DNA of 20,570 bases from Bacteroides sp. (GTDB taxonomy: Bacteria; Bacteroidota; Bacteroidia; Bacteroidales; Bacteroidaceae): contig JASLDF010000208.1 of assembly GCA_030151635.1 (NCBI GenBank), forward strand, positions 1 to 20,570, read 5' to 3'. Both the position numbers and the translations under genes were made by a program. Under the pieces are notes generated by a model. It was not told where the DNA came from, searched no databases, and saw only the letters and a list, made by a program, of their open reading frames with translations. Shown here one piece after another: positions 1 to 8,377 of the stretch (position 1 is its first letter; the number at the start of each line of letters is the position of its first letter).

Positions 1-864
1 CTCGAAATCACATTTATAAGTAGCATGATTACGTGGATTGCTTGTCTGCTTAAGGTTAAAAGTATAGTGCGTATGAATGGTATGATAAATATGTGATTCT
101 TGTTTAATATGCTCCATAACATCAATCTCTCCACAACCAGGCCAACCTTTATAGATATACTTACTAGGCATTAACCAAATTGCAGGAAATGCTCCGTTTG
201 GATATTGAGTAATTCGAGCTTTGACTTCGAGCTTACCAAAAGTAAATGAAAATTTACCCTCAGTTTTAATACCACCAGCCAAATACTTACCCTCTTTTTT
301 TTCAGCCACAAGAATCAATTTACCATCTTTTACGTAAGCTTGATCATAACTTTCAGACATTTCATCATTCCAATCTGAACTAGCCTTCTCTGCTAGAATC
401 CATTTTGATTGATCAGGAATGCCATCCACATTAAAATCATCAAAAAACACATAATCTTCTGGATTTCCGGCATCTGAATCTTCTGGGATTTCTGGAAGAA
501 CTAAATCAGGAAGCACAACTGTATACGCTACTTCATTTCCACCTTCAGTAGTAACTACAACCTTTTGCTCTTGTACCCAATTATTTAGAAAATCATTGGG
601 ATTCGGATCTATCGTTGCTTTATCCTGAAGCACAAATTGTACTTTCTCTATGGAATTTCCATTTACAACATGTGCTATTCTTGCCGTTTTATCAGTTTGA
701 TCGATAATAGCATGATGATAAGTTTCTCCTACTTTTACTGAGAACTCAGATAGTGGATTGTCATTTTTAACTACATGCATTTTGTCATCGTCGCTGCTGT
801 CTTTACAAGCGACAGCAACGATAGCAAAGAATACTATATTCAATATTTTCATTATATTTTTCAT
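1..864 (-). CDS. GH16 family endo-glycanase lipoprotein (laminarinase-like), 3' part outside the window
   Basis: I translated this gene by hand. The reading frame is open from an ATG at 864 to the left edge, giving 288 codons with no stop, so the C-terminus is missing. The N-terminus is a lipoprotein signal with lipobox Cys20, followed by KDSSDDD, an acidic stretch of the kind that sends Bacteroidota lipoproteins to the cell surface. Residues ~30-125 look like an accessory beta-sandwich. The catalytic domain begins near the FFDDFN segment, and the GH16 beta-bulge signature EIDVME lies at residues 246-251, which makes E246 the nucleophile, D248 the assisting Asp and E251 the acid/base. Upstream are the conserved AIWLMP and WPGCG segments. 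GH16 enzymes are retaining endo-hydrolases of beta-1,3-, mixed-linkage or algal galactan chains; the SusCD and BACON context suits surface cleavage of a beta-glucan. The exact substrate is inferred. It follows the BACON gene by 13 nt and is the last operon gene visible. Confidence 0.9.
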   Translation of the reverse strand, partial: MKNIMKILNIVFFAIVAVACKDSSDDDKMHVVKNDNPLSEFSVKVGETYHHAIIDQTDKTARIAHVVNGNSIEKVQFVLQDKATIDPNPNDFLNNWVQEQKVVVTTEGGNEVAYTVVLPDLVLPEIPEDSDAGNPEDYVFFDDFNVDGIPDQSKWILAEKASSDWNDEMSESYDQAYVKDGKLILVAEKKEGKYLAGGIKTEGKFSFTFGKLEVKARITQYPNGAFPAIWLMPSKYIYKGWPGCGEIDVMEHIKQESHIYHTIHTHYTFNLKQTSNPRNHATYKCDFE

Positions 865-877
865 AATTAAATAATCA

Positions 878-2335
878 TTATTCACCCCAAACTAATGGTG
901 CAATGTATTCGAACTTAGCTAATGTAGCTTTTCCACCTGTTACATTAACCATTAAACTCATTCCTTGATTTAACTTTTCCCAAGGCATAACCCAAGAGTC
1001 TGTAGAACCGCTTAAAGTAATTCCATTGGCAATTCTATAACACACTTTTTCGCCATTTAGAATCCATTCAACATATGTCCAGCTCTTGCCATTTTCGTCA
1101 ATAGACTCTTTAATATCCAGACTGATTACGTTATTTTTAGTATAGTCTACAGGTTTGTGACAATTTTTATTTTCAATAAACACATCAGCACTCCAAGGTC
1201 TTGTACTAGGCACAGTTTTACCATCTTGTAACCAATATCTAATTTCGTAATCACCTGCAGTCATGAATAAATTAAACTTAGTTGCAGCTGGCATTGGCTG
1301 GATGTAGAAGTTATAGTAACCCGGTTGTAATTCGCCTGGTCCATACCACATTCCCGAAATTGTTTTATTCTCACCCAATACTACTGGTATTTGTGGATTA
1401 GCTTGTTTAAACTTAACCTCTTTAACTACAGGAAGAATACCCTCTTCTGATTTAGATTGTAGTCTAATAACAGCTGTACGAACAGTAGTACCAACGTGTT
1501 CAGACACATTTACTACAATACTTTCTGACCCATTGAAATCAACCTTTTCAAAGGTAAACCAGGCAGAGTCTTCTTCATCAATTTTAGCTACAGTCCATTC
1601 ACCATTAGATTCAACAGGAATCGATAATTGTTGTTGAGCCTCATATAGTTCAAACCATTTTCCATTTTCTGGTAGCATTGGATTTAGCATAACTCCGTCT
1701 TGTACATAGGTAACAGTCTCACAAGCTACACCGTGTCTATCAAAAATTGTTACTGTCGCATTTCGTTTCTCTCCTTTATTCGCAGTGGCCTCAACGGTTA
1801 CTTGACCATTAAGTTCGCCTTCTGTTTTAGAGGAAATAGTCAACCACTCCTCACCTTGCGAAACTTTGACACTCCATTTCTGATTCGCTTCAATAGTGAA
1901 AGTATCTTCCGATTTTTCCTGTGGTAATTCAAAGTTACTTCCAGTAACATTTAAAAACGCTATACCTTTTTGAAGAAGCGTAAACTTCTTACCTATCCAG
2001 TAATCGCTTTTAATCGTTAATGTGTCTATTCGATCATCCAAATGAGTATTCTCAACACACTGTATGGCAACCGTATAGATTGAATCCACTACATTTCCAA
2101 CACTGGGAGTTACAGAATACCAATCTTGTGTACCAAAGACCTTCCAAGGATCAGAAGATTTTACTAAAAAAGTAACTTTATCATGTTGTATAGCATTAAC
2201 TTCATATGAGTCCTCAACACGGTATCTTAAATCAACCGATTTAGGTGCTGAATCATCAGAACAACTTTGAATTAGAAGCATACAACTAACTAAAGACAGT
2301 AGAGTTAATACTATTTTACTACTAATTATTTTCAT
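878..2335 (-). CDS. BACON-repeat surface lipoprotein, probable surface glycan-binding protein
   Basis: This 485-residue protein has a lipoprotein signal with lipobox Cys25, followed by SDD, an acidic export-like signal that suggests surface display. Three Ig-like BACON-type repeats can be read at about residues 50-124, 134-213 and 236-312. Each has the usual pattern of a Trp after a strand (W64/W71, W154/W164, W247/W259), a threonine- or valine-rich strand and a closing LLQKG-, YVQDG- or FKQAN-like strand. The third repeat is the most divergent. Residues ~318-485 form a separate domain rich in Trp and Tyr that I cannot assign to a family; its position at the distal end suits glycan binding. 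BACON modules in Bacteroidota PULs usually act as spacers holding a binding or catalytic domain away from the membrane. The gene sits 11 nt after another BACON gene and 13 nt before the GH16 gene. The SGBP role is inferred from position and architecture. No catalytic motif is visible. Confidence 0.85.
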   Translation of the reverse strand: MKIISSKIVLTLLSLVSCMLLIQSCSDDSAPKSVDLRYRVEDSYEVNAIQHDKVTFLVKSSDPWKVFGTQDWYSVTPSVGNVVDSIYTVAIQCVENTHLDDRIDTLTIKSDYWIGKKFTLLQKGIAFLNVTGSNFELPQEKSEDTFTIEANQKWSVKVSQGEEWLTISSKTEGELNGQVTVEATANKGEKRNATVTIFDRHGVACETVTYVQDGVMLNPMLPENGKWFELYEAQQQLSIPVESNGEWTVAKIDEEDSAWFTFEKVDFNGSESIVVNVSEHVGTTVRTAVIRLQSKSEEGILPVVKEVKFKQANPQIPVVLGENKTISGMWYGPGELQPGYYNFYIQPMPAATKFNLFMTAGDYEIRYWLQDGKTVPSTRPWSADVFIENKNCHKPVDYTKNNVISLDIKESIDENGKSWTYVEWILNGEKVCYRIANGITLSGSTDSWVMPWEKLNQGMSLMVNVTGGKATLAKFEYIAPLVWGE

Positions 2336-2346
2336 ACTAACTTTCT

Positions 2347-3828
2347 TTATAATTCAACAAATGTAATTGACTTAATTACAAAATAATCATCTGCAGCTGC
2401 ATCAAATAAACCAAGATTTATAATTTGTCCTGGCTCTGACGCCGACTCCGTAGCATAAGGGTTAGACTTACCTGCTAATATACCCATCACTTTTCCATCA
2501 ATAACTAGTCGGATATCTACTTTATTGACATCACCAACTGATGGTTCAACAAAAAACTCCACTTTCTTGACTGAATTCAATTCAGATAAATTAAATTTAA
2601 ATTGTTTTTGTTCCCAATCAAAACCAGCACCACCGCAAGTAAATTGCGAGTTCTTATCAGATCTCAACCAAGTATGGAAATTTGTATTACCTACATTTGG
2701 CCACATATTAAATACAAGTCGACCTATTCCATCGCTCATTTTAATCTCATCAAACTCAAAAGTAACATGCCCCTTCTTCATCGGAAATTTAGAAACTATA
2801 GCATTCCCTTTCTTTACTATTTTAACGCTACCAGTTTCTTCATTTACTACAAAACCAGAAGCATCAGAGTCAATATAAAATGCGGGTACTTGCTCTACAG
2901 CAATCTCTACACCATCAAAACCAGGAATAACATCTACCGATTTCATCAAAACAGTTCCCTTACGAGGCATTAATTTATTGTTTAACTGAATAAACTCAAC
3001 CTTTAGTTCATCATTTGATATTTTTTCAGCCTTAACCCAATCTTTATACGCAACTGGTACTTCTACTTTCCATTCTTTATTAGATGCAATCTTAACAGTT
3101 TTGGAACCTAGAATTTCTTGCATAGTAATTACACCTTTTAATTCTTCATCTTCAAGCTCAATAACAACGCCATCCTGTTGAATTTCAAATTCAAAAGTCT
3201 CAAATTCTGTTTTTACTTGAATCTTGCCACTTCTTTTAGCACCAGTATTCGCAGGTATCTCAATAGAGATTGTTTCTTTTATTCCCTCTTCATTACCTTC
3301 TCCAGATACTTTATCTATATTTTCCAGGAATTGGGTTGATGGAATAACTTCCCATGCTTTATTAGAAATAATATTGAATGATATTTTAGCTCCTGCAGTT
3401 GGTACAACTTCATCATATGGAATCACTGCCAGATTCTCTTTAGAGAATTGATTAATAGTTATGATTTTCTCATAGTCCATACCTTCTGCTTTAACCGTCA
3501 ATACAGCTGTACGACTAGTTTTTGCATCGTTTGGCTCAACTACGACAGAAACTTCTGCAACCAAACCACTTAGCGCACTCATTGCAGGTGTAACGACACA
3601 CCATTGCTCACTACTTGTTATTGCCCATGAAACATTAGAGCTAATATTAAACACCACATTATTGGGGTTTTTAGCTAAAAAGGTATAAGATTCTAGCGCA
3701 TCAACCTTTATACTAGAGGGTAATACGGGTTGGGAGTCAATTTTAAATTCTTGGCATCCAACATTTACTAATAGGAAAAGTACTAAAGCTAGTTTAGTTA
3801 CTTTTGAGAATATATTAATATTTTTCAT
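2347..3828 (-). CDS. BACON-repeat lipoprotein, probable surface glycan-binding protein next to SusD
   Basis: This 493-residue protein has a lipoprotein signal with lipobox Cys25 (VNVGC). Three BACON-type repeats occupy about residues 44-127, 132-219 and 221-315, closing with TINQF, EIQQDG and AVEQVP strands. The C-terminal domain, ~317-493, looks like a beta-sandwich with exposed aromatics (MWPN, FHTWLR, FDWEQ); I do not recognise its family. The residues after Cys25 (QEFKID) are less acidic than in the neighbouring BACON protein and GH16 enzyme. The gene begins 30 nt after the second susD gene, the position where SusE/SusF or SGBP genes usually sit, so surface capture of the PUL substrate is the likely role. 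It shares architecture with the next gene, but the two C-terminal domains are not obviously alike, so they may bind different parts of the glycan. That last point is inference. Confidence 0.85.
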   Translation of the reverse strand: MKNINIFSKVTKLALVLFLLVNVGCQEFKIDSQPVLPSSIKVDALESYTFLAKNPNNVVFNISSNVSWAITSSEQWCVVTPAMSALSGLVAEVSVVVEPNDAKTSRTAVLTVKAEGMDYEKIITINQFSKENLAVIPYDEVVPTAGAKISFNIISNKAWEVIPSTQFLENIDKVSGEGNEEGIKETISIEIPANTGAKRSGKIQVKTEFETFEFEIQQDGVVIELEDEELKGVITMQEILGSKTVKIASNKEWKVEVPVAYKDWVKAEKISNDELKVEFIQLNNKLMPRKGTVLMKSVDVIPGFDGVEIAVEQVPAFYIDSDASGFVVNEETGSVKIVKKGNAIVSKFPMKKGHVTFEFDEIKMSDGIGRLVFNMWPNVGNTNFHTWLRSDKNSQFTCGGAGFDWEQKQFKFNLSELNSVKKVEFFVEPSVGDVNKVDIRLVIDGKVMGILAGKSNPYATESASEPGQIINLGLFDAAADDYFVIKSITFVEL

Positions 3829-3858
3829 CTTGATTATTTTTAATCGTTAAACGGTAAT

Positions 3859-5559
3859 TTACCAACCAATATTTTGAGGATTAAGGTTTTTATTTTTAAA
3901 TATCTCTTCTTGAGGAAGTGGGTACAGATACATTGCATCTTTCCACACACGGCTTTTCAAAACTGTCTTTGCAAATTCAAATGACCCCTCAACGTTCTTT
4001 AGTACCTTAACTCCCATAATTACACGCTGAGTAGTGTCTCCAATTTTCCATCTTCTAATATCCCAGAAACGATGATCTTCAAATGCAAATTCGACTCTCC
4101 ACTCATCTCTCAACAGCTGCATAAACTCATCATAACTGCAATTTTGCACATCTGGCATATTTGCATTCTTACGCACTTCATTCAATGCCCATAGAGCCGA
4201 TTTCGATAATTCAGAATCAACATAACTCATATCAGATGGGTATGCATTAGCCATCGACTCTGCATATGTCAATAAAGTTTCTGCATATCTGTAAACTATC
4301 CAGTGGTGTTTTTTAGAAACAACATTATCAGGAGTAAAGCTTGTTGATTCTTGAATGTATTTTCTTAGAAAATACCCAGTCGGAGTCCCTCCGGCTGTTA
4401 TTGCTACATCATCAAGCCCACCAATATAACTTTCAATGATTTTATCTTTAAACTTCATTCCATTTGCCAGTACAGTTCGATAAAATCGAGAATCTCTATT
4501 CTCATAAGGTCTTTTGGAATCAAAAGATGCATCATCTGTCATCCAACCTTTGTCGGTCAAAACAACCGAGTGACCATTTTTAGTACGGAAAGCATCCACA
4601 AGATTCTGGGTTGGGAACGTAGCTGTTGCAACATTCCCAGTTCTACTACCTTCAGTGAAACGAATAGGGAAGTTATTCAACTCAAAGTTTCTATTTTCTT
4701 CGTTCATCCTTAGCATTATAACCTCTTTAGATGTAGTTGTTTTTTCAAAAACATCTTTATCTAATTGGTAAATATTACCCTCGATTATATCATGGGCTGC
4801 CTTAGCGGACCTTTTCCATAACTCAGGATCCATCGTAGAGTTATGAAGCTTGCTTGCAGCATATAGAAGTGCTTTAGACTTTACAGCTTGTGCAAACCCT
4901 TTTGTAACTCTACCTGTTTGTTTCCCAAATTCTCCTTCATAAGAATCCGGCAAGACAGTAGCCGCTTCATCACACTCCTTAATAATAAATTCAATAACAT
5001 CATTAAACTTTGTTTTAGGAATTGCATTTGCTTCTTCAGAGCTCAAAACCGTCAAAGGCATAGCAATATCACCATATCTTCTAGCTAACTCAAAGAAATA
5101 ATGTGCACGCAACACCTTCGCTTCTTCAGGGAACTGCTCTAACTTACGCATCCAATGCTTGTAGTTTGGCTCGTATTGATATCTACTAAAATCAACATTT
5201 TTCAATTCACTAAGAAAAGAGTTTGCGGCTCTTATACCCGTATATAGATTCCAAGATGTATCAACCGTCTTAGTTGGAGACCACCCTCCATTTGTTAGAT
5301 TCTTAATGTTTCCTGCAACATTCGCAAATTCAGCATCATCAGAAGCACAATCTCTCATTGCACCATCAACAGCACCAAAATCTTGAGGCATAAAAGAATA
5401 TACATGAGTAAGCATACTCTCGGTTGAGTTAAAATACTTATACATATCTTCTTTTGTTTTCAGCCCATTGGTTTCATCAAAATCAAGAAAGTTGCAACTT
5501 CCAAATGAAATTGATAGCAAAAGCAATAGAACTAAATATCTATGTTGTGTAGTTTTCAT
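3859..5559 (-). CDS. SusD/RagB family surface glycan-binding lipoprotein (second pair)
   Basis: This 566-residue protein has a lipoprotein signal with lipobox Cys22 (SFGSC). SusD family hallmarks are present: an N-terminal helical TPR-like region with a KVLRAHYFFELARRYGD helix, the RYAETLLTYAESMANA helix, the conserved block DEWRVEFAFEDHRFWDIRRW at residues 485-504, and a C-terminus ending in NPQNIGW. SusD proteins form the lid over the SusC barrel and bind oligosaccharide at the cell surface. The gene begins 11 nt after the stop of the short SusC, so the two products should form one complex. It is distinct in sequence from the other SusD in the operon. The substrate cannot be read from the sequence; it is assumed to be the same glycan handled by the GH16 enzyme. 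Confidence 0.95.
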   Translation of the reverse strand: MKTTQHRYLVLLLLLSISFGSCNFLDFDETNGLKTKEDMYKYFNSTESMLTHVYSFMPQDFGAVDGAMRDCASDDAEFANVAGNIKNLTNGGWSPTKTVDTSWNLYTGIRAANSFLSELKNVDFSRYQYEPNYKHWMRKLEQFPEEAKVLRAHYFFELARRYGDIAMPLTVLSSEEANAIPKTKFNDVIEFIIKECDEAATVLPDSYEGEFGKQTGRVTKGFAQAVKSKALLYAASKLHNSTMDPELWKRSAKAAHDIIEGNIYQLDKDVFEKTTTSKEVIMLRMNEENRNFELNNFPIRFTEGSRTGNVATATFPTQNLVDAFRTKNGHSVVLTDKGWMTDDASFDSKRPYENRDSRFYRTVLANGMKFKDKIIESYIGGLDDVAITAGGTPTGYFLRKYIQESTSFTPDNVVSKKHHWIVYRYAETLLTYAESMANAYPSDMSYVDSELSKSALWALNEVRKNANMPDVQNCSYDEFMQLLRDEWRVEFAFEDHRFWDIRRWKIGDTTQRVIMGVKVLKNVEGSFEFAKTVLKSRVWKDAMYLYPLPQEEIFKNKNLNPQNIGW

Positions 5560-5570
5560 ATTACTATCAT

Positions 5571-8348
5571 TTAAAAATTAAACTTAACACCTGTCCAAAA
5601 GCTTCGTGTTGATGGATATCCCATCTGCAGCTGTTCTGGATCGGTAAAGCGAATGTTATCTAAAGAAAATAGGTTATTTCCTTCCACAAAAACTTTAACA
5701 TCAGCAAAACGAGTCATTTCCTTTTTAAAGGTATAAGACAATACAAGGCTTCTCAACTTAATGAATGAGCCATCTTTATACCACAATGAGTTTTGACGGT
5801 AGTTGTTTTTATTCTCTAAAGTTGTTAATCTAGGCATCGTTGCATTTTCCTTATCAGCCATAGACCATGGAGTTTCTCTGTTCAAGAAGGTTTTCGATAT
5901 ATTACCATTATTTACCAACGGTTTATACAATGGACTATTCAATAACGATACTGTTACACCTGTTAACCCTTGGAAATCTGCATAAACTTCAAAGTTCTTA
6001 TATGCTAAAGTAAAATCGAATCCAAAATAGAATCTTGGCATACCCGATCCGAACATTTTAACAACGTCTTTTTCATCAATTACATTATCTCCATTTTGAT
6101 CTTTATACTTAATATCTCCTGGTGCCACAGTCGAGAATGTTTGGCTCGGACTGTTATTAATATCCATTTGATCTTGGAAGAAACCTACAACTTCTAAACC
6201 ATATTTCTGCCCCAAACGGTTTCCTTTATGGTATAGATAGTCATATTCTTGATACGCTTGATTATCATTAATTATCTTAGAAGTCAAATATGAAAAGGTA
6301 CCACCAATAGCGTAACTAAAATCACCTTTTTTATCGTTCCAACGTATAGCTCCATCAAAACCTTGATATTCATACTTACCTGCATTTTGCAAACCAACAC
6401 CAATACCAATAATACCTGAAGTTGAATTACTTCCTGATACTAACACATCCGATCTTTTGTCGTAGAAATAATCCAAGCCTAGTGATAAGCGACTTTTAAA
6501 CAATTCCATATCAAGACCGAAAGTCGTTTTTCTAGACTTTTCTACCGTCAATCCTTCAACAGGAAGGTTTCCCTCTGAACTTCCCCAAACTTTAGAAGCA
6601 TTTTCACCAAAGAAGTAATGATTCCCTCCACCATAAGAAGACCTCCAAAGTTCATGAGATAGACCACCATCCCAAGCCATCAAGCCATGCGATGCTTTTA
6701 TTTTCAAATAAGAAATAACTTCATTTTCCTTTAAGAAATCTTCATTAGACACTACCCAAGCAGCAGAAACTGCCGGATAAGTGCGATATTTATCATTGTC
6801 TGGTAAATAGGCAGAGCCCGCAATATTCACAACTCCACTCACAATGTATTTATCAGCATAATTATAAGTAGCTGTAGTAACAAATGATTGATTCTTACGT
6901 GTATTATTTCTTCCTTGTCTAATCACAGACTGCAAATTATAAATAGTTGCTGCACTCACTTTATGATTATTAAAAGCTCTGTCATAAACTAACTTTGCAT
7001 GAAAATCATTTCTCATTAATAATCTTTCAAATGGTTGTTTATGGCCTAACTCCTTTGAGTCTTTTCCATATACAACAGGTTTGGTAACCAAATACCCACC
7101 TTCTAATAAAGAAGGATTCGTATGCATGTATCTATACTCCTTGTGCGAGCTTTCTTGCATACCTCCTATATTATCAAAAGCAATGCCCATATTTGCAGAT
7201 AAACCTTCTGTAATCACATCTAACTTTTGAGTTAAACTTAGATCTGCTAGAAGCGAACCATACATATGCCTTACATGTCCTTTATCCTTTAACAACGCAA
7301 CTGGGTTCTTATCCCCATATACAGAGCTACCACCGTAAATATTGTTAGAATAACGAATAGGAAAAGCCGCCGAAGGTGTGTTGTACATTGAAGAGAATAT
7401 ATCATTATCTGACACCACAGAGCCATTTACTTCTTGTAACTTAGCAAGAAGCCCCACTTTCATTGAAGTTGTGTTGGTAAGGCTAACATCGAAATTTGTT
7501 CGCAAAGAAAGTCTTGTGTCTGTTGGCAACGTACTATAACGATTATCCCTAGAGTTTTCTTTCAACATAGAACGATCTCTGTAATAATTGATTGCAGTGA
7601 AGTATTTAAATCTTTCACTACCGCCTGTAAACGAAAACTTCAAATTATGGGCGTAACCTCTATTATTCAAGATGTTTCTCTTCCAATCAACATTTGGGAA
7701 GTTAAATGGATCCGAATTATTTCTTAAAGCCGCCAATTCCAAAGAATTATATCTTGCATCTAAACCATCACCCAAAAGGGCTTGATTTAAAGCATCTCCA
7801 TAATCTCCTGCATTTGCAAACTTTGGACTTCTAAATTGCGTGTTGACACCAAAATTATATTCTACTGCAATCTTAGGATCACTTACAATGCCTTGTTTTG
7901 AATTAATTATCAAAACTCCATTGGCTCCTCTCATACCATATAGAGCTAAAGATGCCGCGTCTTTTAATAGGTAAATCGATTCTATTTCAATACTTGTTAT
8001 ATCATCTATATTTCGAGGATGGCCATCAATTAAAACCAATGGAGCATTACCATGAAAAGATAATTCCGAAAGGTTAATACTCGAATTACCTGTGCCTTGA
8101 TATACATTTAAACCTGGTATTTTGCCATATAAAGATTTGGTTATATCAATTTGGGAATTACGTTCGAATATTGTTGAATTCACTCCAGAAATAGCATAAC
8201 TGCTATTTTGTGGTGATACTTGTAATTCATAACCAACATTAAGTGTATCCTTCAAACTGATATTGAAGGCTGTATTAGCTTCCTGAGCTTGAACAGTCAT
8301 AGAGCATCCTAATGTCAGAGAGAATATGATCTTTTTTATATTTTTCAT
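5571..8348 (-). CDS. SusC-like TonB-dependent outer membrane transporter, short form without N-terminal extension (second pair)
   Basis: This 925-residue protein has a signal peptide cleaved near A21-Q22. The mature protein starts almost directly at a TonB-box-like segment (DTLNVGYE, residues 34-41) and a plug domain (~50-155) with the recognisable LVLIDG, LLKDAA and RGANGVLI motifs. The carboxypeptidase-regulatory-like domain found in most SusC proteins (and in the first SusC here) is missing. The plug is also shorter: the usual RGxGSL loop is reduced to a FHG segment. The rest is a complete 22-strand-type barrel ending in Phe (VKFNF). A calcium-site-like motif (D750, N752, D754, D758, D761) matches one in the other SusC. 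Only 29 nt separate it from the upstream susD stop, so no lost 5' part can be hidden there. It imports glycan oligomers with the SusD encoded next. Confidence 0.95.
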   Translation of the reverse strand: MKNIKKIIFSLTLGCSMTVQAQEANTAFNISLKDTLNVGYELQVSPQNSSYAISGVNSTIFERNSQIDITKSLYGKIPGLNVYQGTGNSSINLSELSFHGNAPLVLIDGHPRNIDDITSIEIESIYLLKDAASLALYGMRGANGVLIINSKQGIVSDPKIAVEYNFGVNTQFRSPKFANAGDYGDALNQALLGDGLDARYNSLELAALRNNSDPFNFPNVDWKRNILNNRGYAHNLKFSFTGGSERFKYFTAINYYRDRSMLKENSRDNRYSTLPTDTRLSLRTNFDVSLTNTTSMKVGLLAKLQEVNGSVVSDNDIFSSMYNTPSAAFPIRYSNNIYGGSSVYGDKNPVALLKDKGHVRHMYGSLLADLSLTQKLDVITEGLSANMGIAFDNIGGMQESSHKEYRYMHTNPSLLEGGYLVTKPVVYGKDSKELGHKQPFERLLMRNDFHAKLVYDRAFNNHKVSAATIYNLQSVIRQGRNNTRKNQSFVTTATYNYADKYIVSGVVNIAGSAYLPDNDKYRTYPAVSAAWVVSNEDFLKENEVISYLKIKASHGLMAWDGGLSHELWRSSYGGGNHYFFGENASKVWGSSEGNLPVEGLTVEKSRKTTFGLDMELFKSRLSLGLDYFYDKRSDVLVSGSNSTSGIIGIGVGLQNAGKYEYQGFDGAIRWNDKKGDFSYAIGGTFSYLTSKIINDNQAYQEYDYLYHKGNRLGQKYGLEVVGFFQDQMDINNSPSQTFSTVAPGDIKYKDQNGDNVIDEKDVVKMFGSGMPRFYFGFDFTLAYKNFEVYADFQGLTGVTVSLLNSPLYKPLVNNGNISKTFLNRETPWSMADKENATMPRLTTLENKNNYRQNSLWYKDGSFIKLRSLVLSYTFKKEMTRFADVKVFVEGNNLFSLDNIRFTDPEQLQMGYPSTRSFWTGVKFNF

Positions 8349-8377
8349 TTTATAAAACTCTAAATATTAACATTGTG

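Noticed and set aside
1700..1927. Plus-strand ORF of 75 codons inside a BACON gene
   Set aside because: It is antisense to a clear coding region, with low-complexity composition and no recognisable domain. The other overlapping short ORFs in the window are rejected for the same reason.
5571..8348. Short SusC as a truncated pseudogene
   Set aside because: It has its own signal peptide, an uninterrupted frame, a complete barrel ending in Phe and a tightly linked SusD, so it looks functional.
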